The notes beneath the pieces are model-generated. The model was given only the letters and a program-made list of their open reading frames with translations. It made no database searches and was not told the DNA's origin. A DNA stretch of 64,000 nt, taken from assembly GCA_023079485.1 (NCBI GenBank), contig CM041090.1, forward strand, positions 39,210,874-39,274,873. Direction: 5' to 3'. Position 1 is the first letter of the stretch, and every line of letters starts with the position of its first letter. Shown here one piece after another: positions 59,952 to 64,000 of the stretch. The stretch comes from Archilochus colubris (lineage: Eukaryota; Chordata; Aves; Apodiformes; Trochilidae). Made by a program: the position numbers and the translations under genes.

Positions 59952-62900
59952 CTTCAAGGAAAAAAAAAAAAAAAGGAAAAACATACACATTAGAAATTGT
60001 TTCATTGCAGCTTTCAGAAGTTTTATTTAAAGGCGTGCTTGTTAGCAAGGAGTAGGATTAATTTCTTCTTGTCCTGACTTATTCAAGCAACCCCTCTCCT
60101 TTCCCACATTAAAAAAATAAAATAGTAAATCAACAACAGCAATTATAAACAACTTTCACCCACATCAAGACTTTATTTCTTTGCTGTAAATAGTATTTCT
60201 GCTCATTATCTAGGAGCTAGGGTAGAAAATAGATGAAAAATAAACAGCCCCACTTCTCAACACACACACCCACAGCCCCACTTCTCAACACACACCCCCA
60301 TGCCCTCCCCTCTGAAAAAAACCCCAACAAAACAACAAATCACAACAACACAAAATCCCACAACCCCAAACAAACCAAATCCAACCTACTAACCAGGTTA
60401 GGGGCCAAAACATACTTTGAATTTTGCATGAACTGAGCTTTTCCATGTCATAAGAACTTGGCACGTGAAGTTGTGATCAGTCATTTACTATCTTTGACCT
60501 CTAATTCAACAGATTTAGACCCAGAGAGAAGTTTCAGCATTCTACAACTGGCTCTCAGATCCACTGCTTACAAGGAGTATTTGTGCTCAAGCCAAGCAGC
60601 CACAACTCAAAGAGGACACATCAGGAAGAAAGAGCAACTTTCTCCCTTGGTGTTGACAAGATTCCAGGTGCTGGATGACCTGACACAGATACCTCAAAAC
60701 AAACCCTAATGTAAAACCTGCCCAATTGAGCCAGGACCCAAACTTGGCCCAGAAGTTTCAAGTACAGACAAACCCAGGTTAAATGCAAACTATGTCCCTC
60801 TGAAGAGTTTTTCCCTTTTTTTCCTCAAATGCACCCAGCAGAGCCCTGGCATACCTGGTGAACTGTGCACCCACTCCAATTGGTAACAATTTGGTTTTAC
60901 TGTTGTCCAGCTCAGAGAATTAAAGATTCTGCTATTAGGGACATCTCCTGGGTGCACAAGAACACACACACTGACCTGATAAGCTGACTACACTACATAC
61001 AGCCCCATGACAATGTACATTCATTCACATATTAAACAAGAGCTGATGGACACTGTAGAAAAGACCATAGAATGAAAATACAGCCTAAGCAATTTCTCCA
61101 GCAAACCAGTGATTGCTGCTGGTGCTAAGTCCACTGAGAGCTATTTCTAAGCCACCATTTGATAACCTCTCTGTGTCGTTCGAGCTACTTACAGAAAACT
61201 CCCTTTGTTCAAAACGAGTCACCTACCCCACCTGAAACCCCAGGACTCCCTAACGCCCCCAATAAAAAGCAGGAAAACCAGTTAACAACCCCTTAACCCC
61301 TTAAAACCAGGAACAAAGTATTAGTCTGTATTTGTAGAGCAATTTAAATCAATCTACTTTAGGGACTTGGTGGCCCCACTGCCTCCAGGCTGTCCAAGAG
61401 CTCTCACTGGGCTTGTGGCTGAGCTGCTTCAAAAAAGAACTTGGTAAGAAACCTTTTATTATTTCTCTCCATCAGGTTTGTTTTCTACAGCCTAAGGATT
61501 GGCTAAGCCAATGGAAAAAAGGCAGGCAGCCAGCAATCTGAGTGGTCACCTTCAGTTAGATTTAAAAATCCATTTAATTTATATATTTCACCATTACTGG
61601 AGTTTCCAGTCCCTGTAACTACATTCCAACAGGTAATTCCCCCTCACTGCTTCTCAGTTTAACAATGCTGAAAGAATAGTAAACCTGGATCTAATAACCC
61701 AGTGAACAACTTAAGACTCAGAAGTTTGCTTTCTGTAAAGGAACTAAGAGTCACTTATTAAAATATTAACAGTCAGAGTTCTTAAATTACAGCAGGACAC
61801 TGTTGTACCTGCACACATCAGACAAACTAATTAATTCTTAGTCTTATGGCAAAGAATTGGAGATTGAATTTCTGTAGCTGGCACCTTACAGAATACCCCA
61901 CCAAGCTGAATACTTTTAACATGCTTAACCCATTAAAGTGGAGCATTTATAACAAATTATGGAAGTTTTCTTGAAGAGTGCTATTTTCTACACAATTGTG
62001 CACATTGTACAACTTCTTAAATTAAAACAAAGCATTACACTAGAGAGGAAATGAGACCCACGTAAACCCAAGGTACAGGTGACTATTAATTCAAAGTTTA
62101 GTAACCTGGCAGAGTGATAGAACAAGTCTTGTATTCAGCTTCAAGCTCACACACCTTGCAAAGCTAAGAGACTTCCAACCCTGCAGATCACTGAATTTAA
62201 GGGAGTGGTTAAATGTTGAAATTCAGGTTTGTTGGAATCCTGAGTGAATGCTCATCCAGAAAGCAAATGCAAGAGATTTGCTCTGCTATTTCTAATGAAC
62301 ATAATGCACAATAAAAAAAAAATGTCCCAATTTCAACAGACTGTGTTGGTCTCAAAGGGCTAAAGATATATTTCTATTATCTAACAATGAAATCTAGTCA
62401 CATTTTATCTGAATTTTATTATTTTTATTTTTGTGAAGGATTCAAGTCTTCCTGTGTGAGATTTTTAATCAAGCTCCAAACCTTCAAACATTACATTTAC
62501 TTCTGCTCTCACAGGGTCTGTTTTGTTGTACACAGCTGCCTGTTAAATCCACTAATAACACAAGCACATCCCCCCTGGAGACCAGCAAAGCTCTGCTTGG
62601 ATTTAACAGCATTTTCAGCACAAGTTACAACTTTCTGAAGGTTATTACTCACTCTAATGTCTTAAATTTTGTAAATCTAACATTTTACACCAACTCTCTA
62701 ATTTTATCTGGATTTAGAAGTAAGAAATCTTCTGAGAGAAGAGTGCTATCCTAAAATTTATTCCTAAACTGAGGATAAATGGAGAGGTCAAGCTTCTTTG
62801 TTTCTTCAGTTCAAACACTGAATGAACTCAAGTTTAGAAACTAAGTCACAGAATAAATACAGCCAAAACAAACAAAAAAGTGAAGGAAGTGCCCTCTTAG

Positions 62901-64000
62901 CACTGACAGAAGAGAATGCTCTTCTTACTTGTAAGTCTGACAGATCAGACTCAAGTTATGGGTTCTTGTCAGTTGAAGATCTGTCCTTGGTCAGTTTAAC
63001 CACCTCAACTTTTAAAGAAAGGCAGCACCCAAAATATAACATTATAATGATTTGTGGGTTAAGAAAAAGCTAAAATGTCAGTTTCATAAATTGAAATAGG
63101 ATTATATAATGAAATGCCTTTCATTTTGACAAGTGTGGTACTGAAATAAAGTGACAAACCAACTGCTGGGGTTAAAAAAACCAAACCAAAACAACAAAAC
63201 ACTTTAAATCACCCTGAAGTTTCAACAGAAATTCTTATGAAAAGTTCAAACTCCTTCTCACGTTCTACATTTTACTTAAAAAAGCTCTTACAAGCCCCAC
63301 TTCCTAGAGTCTCATTTTGATCAGTTAGTAGTTACATGGCAAATTATTTCAGCAATACAAAGTGAATGAATCATATGCAGATTACTCAGTGATTTGTTAC
63401 AGATGGAAAACCTCAATATGAATGAACTCCTCCTCCCTTCTAATTATGATCATGGGATGTAAGAGTTCCACATGAAGGTCTTGAGCAGTACAATTTTTGA
63501 GAATGCTTGTCAGTAAAATCTGAGCAAATGTACAAAACCCACCCAGATGCTCAACTTGCTGAGGTTAGCATGTACTTTCCTTTTTACACTGGAAAAACAC
63601 TATCTTCAAAACTTTGGAGATAGGGGAAAAAAAACCCCTATTTTTCTTCATCTGATTTATTTCCATAGTTTCAATTTTCATTGCAACCAGACCAATTATT
63701 CTAAATTTTTGTGACCTCTTGGAAAATCAGGCCATTATAATCTTGAAAACCTTCAGTTTGCTAGTCCAAATATTAGAGTTCATTAACATCAAATGTCCAG
63801 GAAAAACACCAAGGTAAAAAAAAACCCAAAGATCCCTCAAAACGTGCCACTGAGTACTTTCTTCAGGCTTCAAGGTTATTTTCTAGCTCTACCACCCACC
63901 CCCAACATCAGATCACTTCTGGTTTTATTCTAACACCAGCCACAGTCAGCTTCAGGGCCATCTCCTCCTCTCCATGCAGATTAACCTCAGCCAATTCACT
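59952..64000 (-). other. NAA30: NAA30 last intron, running off the window
   Basis: No coding exon, CR1 or LTR is recognised here on either strand. The only visible structure is low-complexity DNA: a pyrimidine-rich acceptor tract near 59960-59974, a 28-bp tandem duplication at 60244-60299 and A/C-rich sequence at 60300-60385. The flanking exon shows that this is intron. Confidence 0.7.
60244..60299. repeat. 28-bp tandem duplication
   Basis: Two near-identical 28-bp units beginning ACAGCCCCACTTCTCAACAC, in the NAA30 intron, followed by A/C-rich low-complexity DNA to about 60385. Confidence 0.9.

Overview
This is nuclear DNA from a bird. There are about two dozen 5'-truncated CR1 retrotransposon copies, many ending in the CR1 3' octamer (ATTCTATG / ATTCTGTG), solo endogenous-retrovirus LTRs with avian-type ends, and multi-exon vertebrate genes with GT-AG introns. 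The species cannot be named from this sequence. There is no operon, CRISPR array, tRNA or rRNA gene that I can support.

Three genes are present in the order SLC35F4 (+), CCDC198 (+), NAA30 (-). As far as I recall, this matches the human 14q22-q23 neighbourhood, shown here in reverse. (1) SLC35F4, a putative solute carrier of the nucleotide-sugar-transporter-like superfamily: the last five coding exons lie at 6472-18690, a poly(A) signal lies at 18860, and all earlier exons are left of the window. (2) CCDC198 (C14orf105/FAME): a start exon with an N-myristoylation-type MGLSSSK start at 26343, three internal exons and a terminal exon ending at 38056. Splice phases show that one small exon is missing between exon 1 and 35117; a weak candidate is at 27012-27085. 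(3) NAA30, the NatC catalytic subunit: only the terminal coding exon (59814-59951, minus), a long AT-rich 3' UTR to its left, and the start of the preceding intron, which runs off the right edge.

The rest is intron or intergenic DNA. CR1 copies cluster at 13.8-16.1, 20.4-24.8, 30.2-34.4, 39.5-42.2, 44.1-47.9 and 49.5-52.9 kb. They are absent from the 6.7-13.0 kb intron and from the NAA30 end of the window (54.7-64 kb). An ERVL-like solo LTR sits antisense in the last SLC35F4 intron. Two related solo LTRs with perfect, different 6-bp target duplications lie in opposite orientation at 50.9 and 53.5 kb.

The most unusual feature is an inverted duplication of CCDC198 exon 5 plus following intron and a CR1. 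It is placed about 31 kb away inside an SLC35F4 intron. A 446-bp core (5291-5736 versus 36526-36971) is identical by eye, while both flanks are clearly diverged. That pattern fits gene conversion between old inverted repeats, and the repeats bracket the 3' part of SLC35F4 and the 5' part of CCDC198. I found no sign of a wholly new molecular system.
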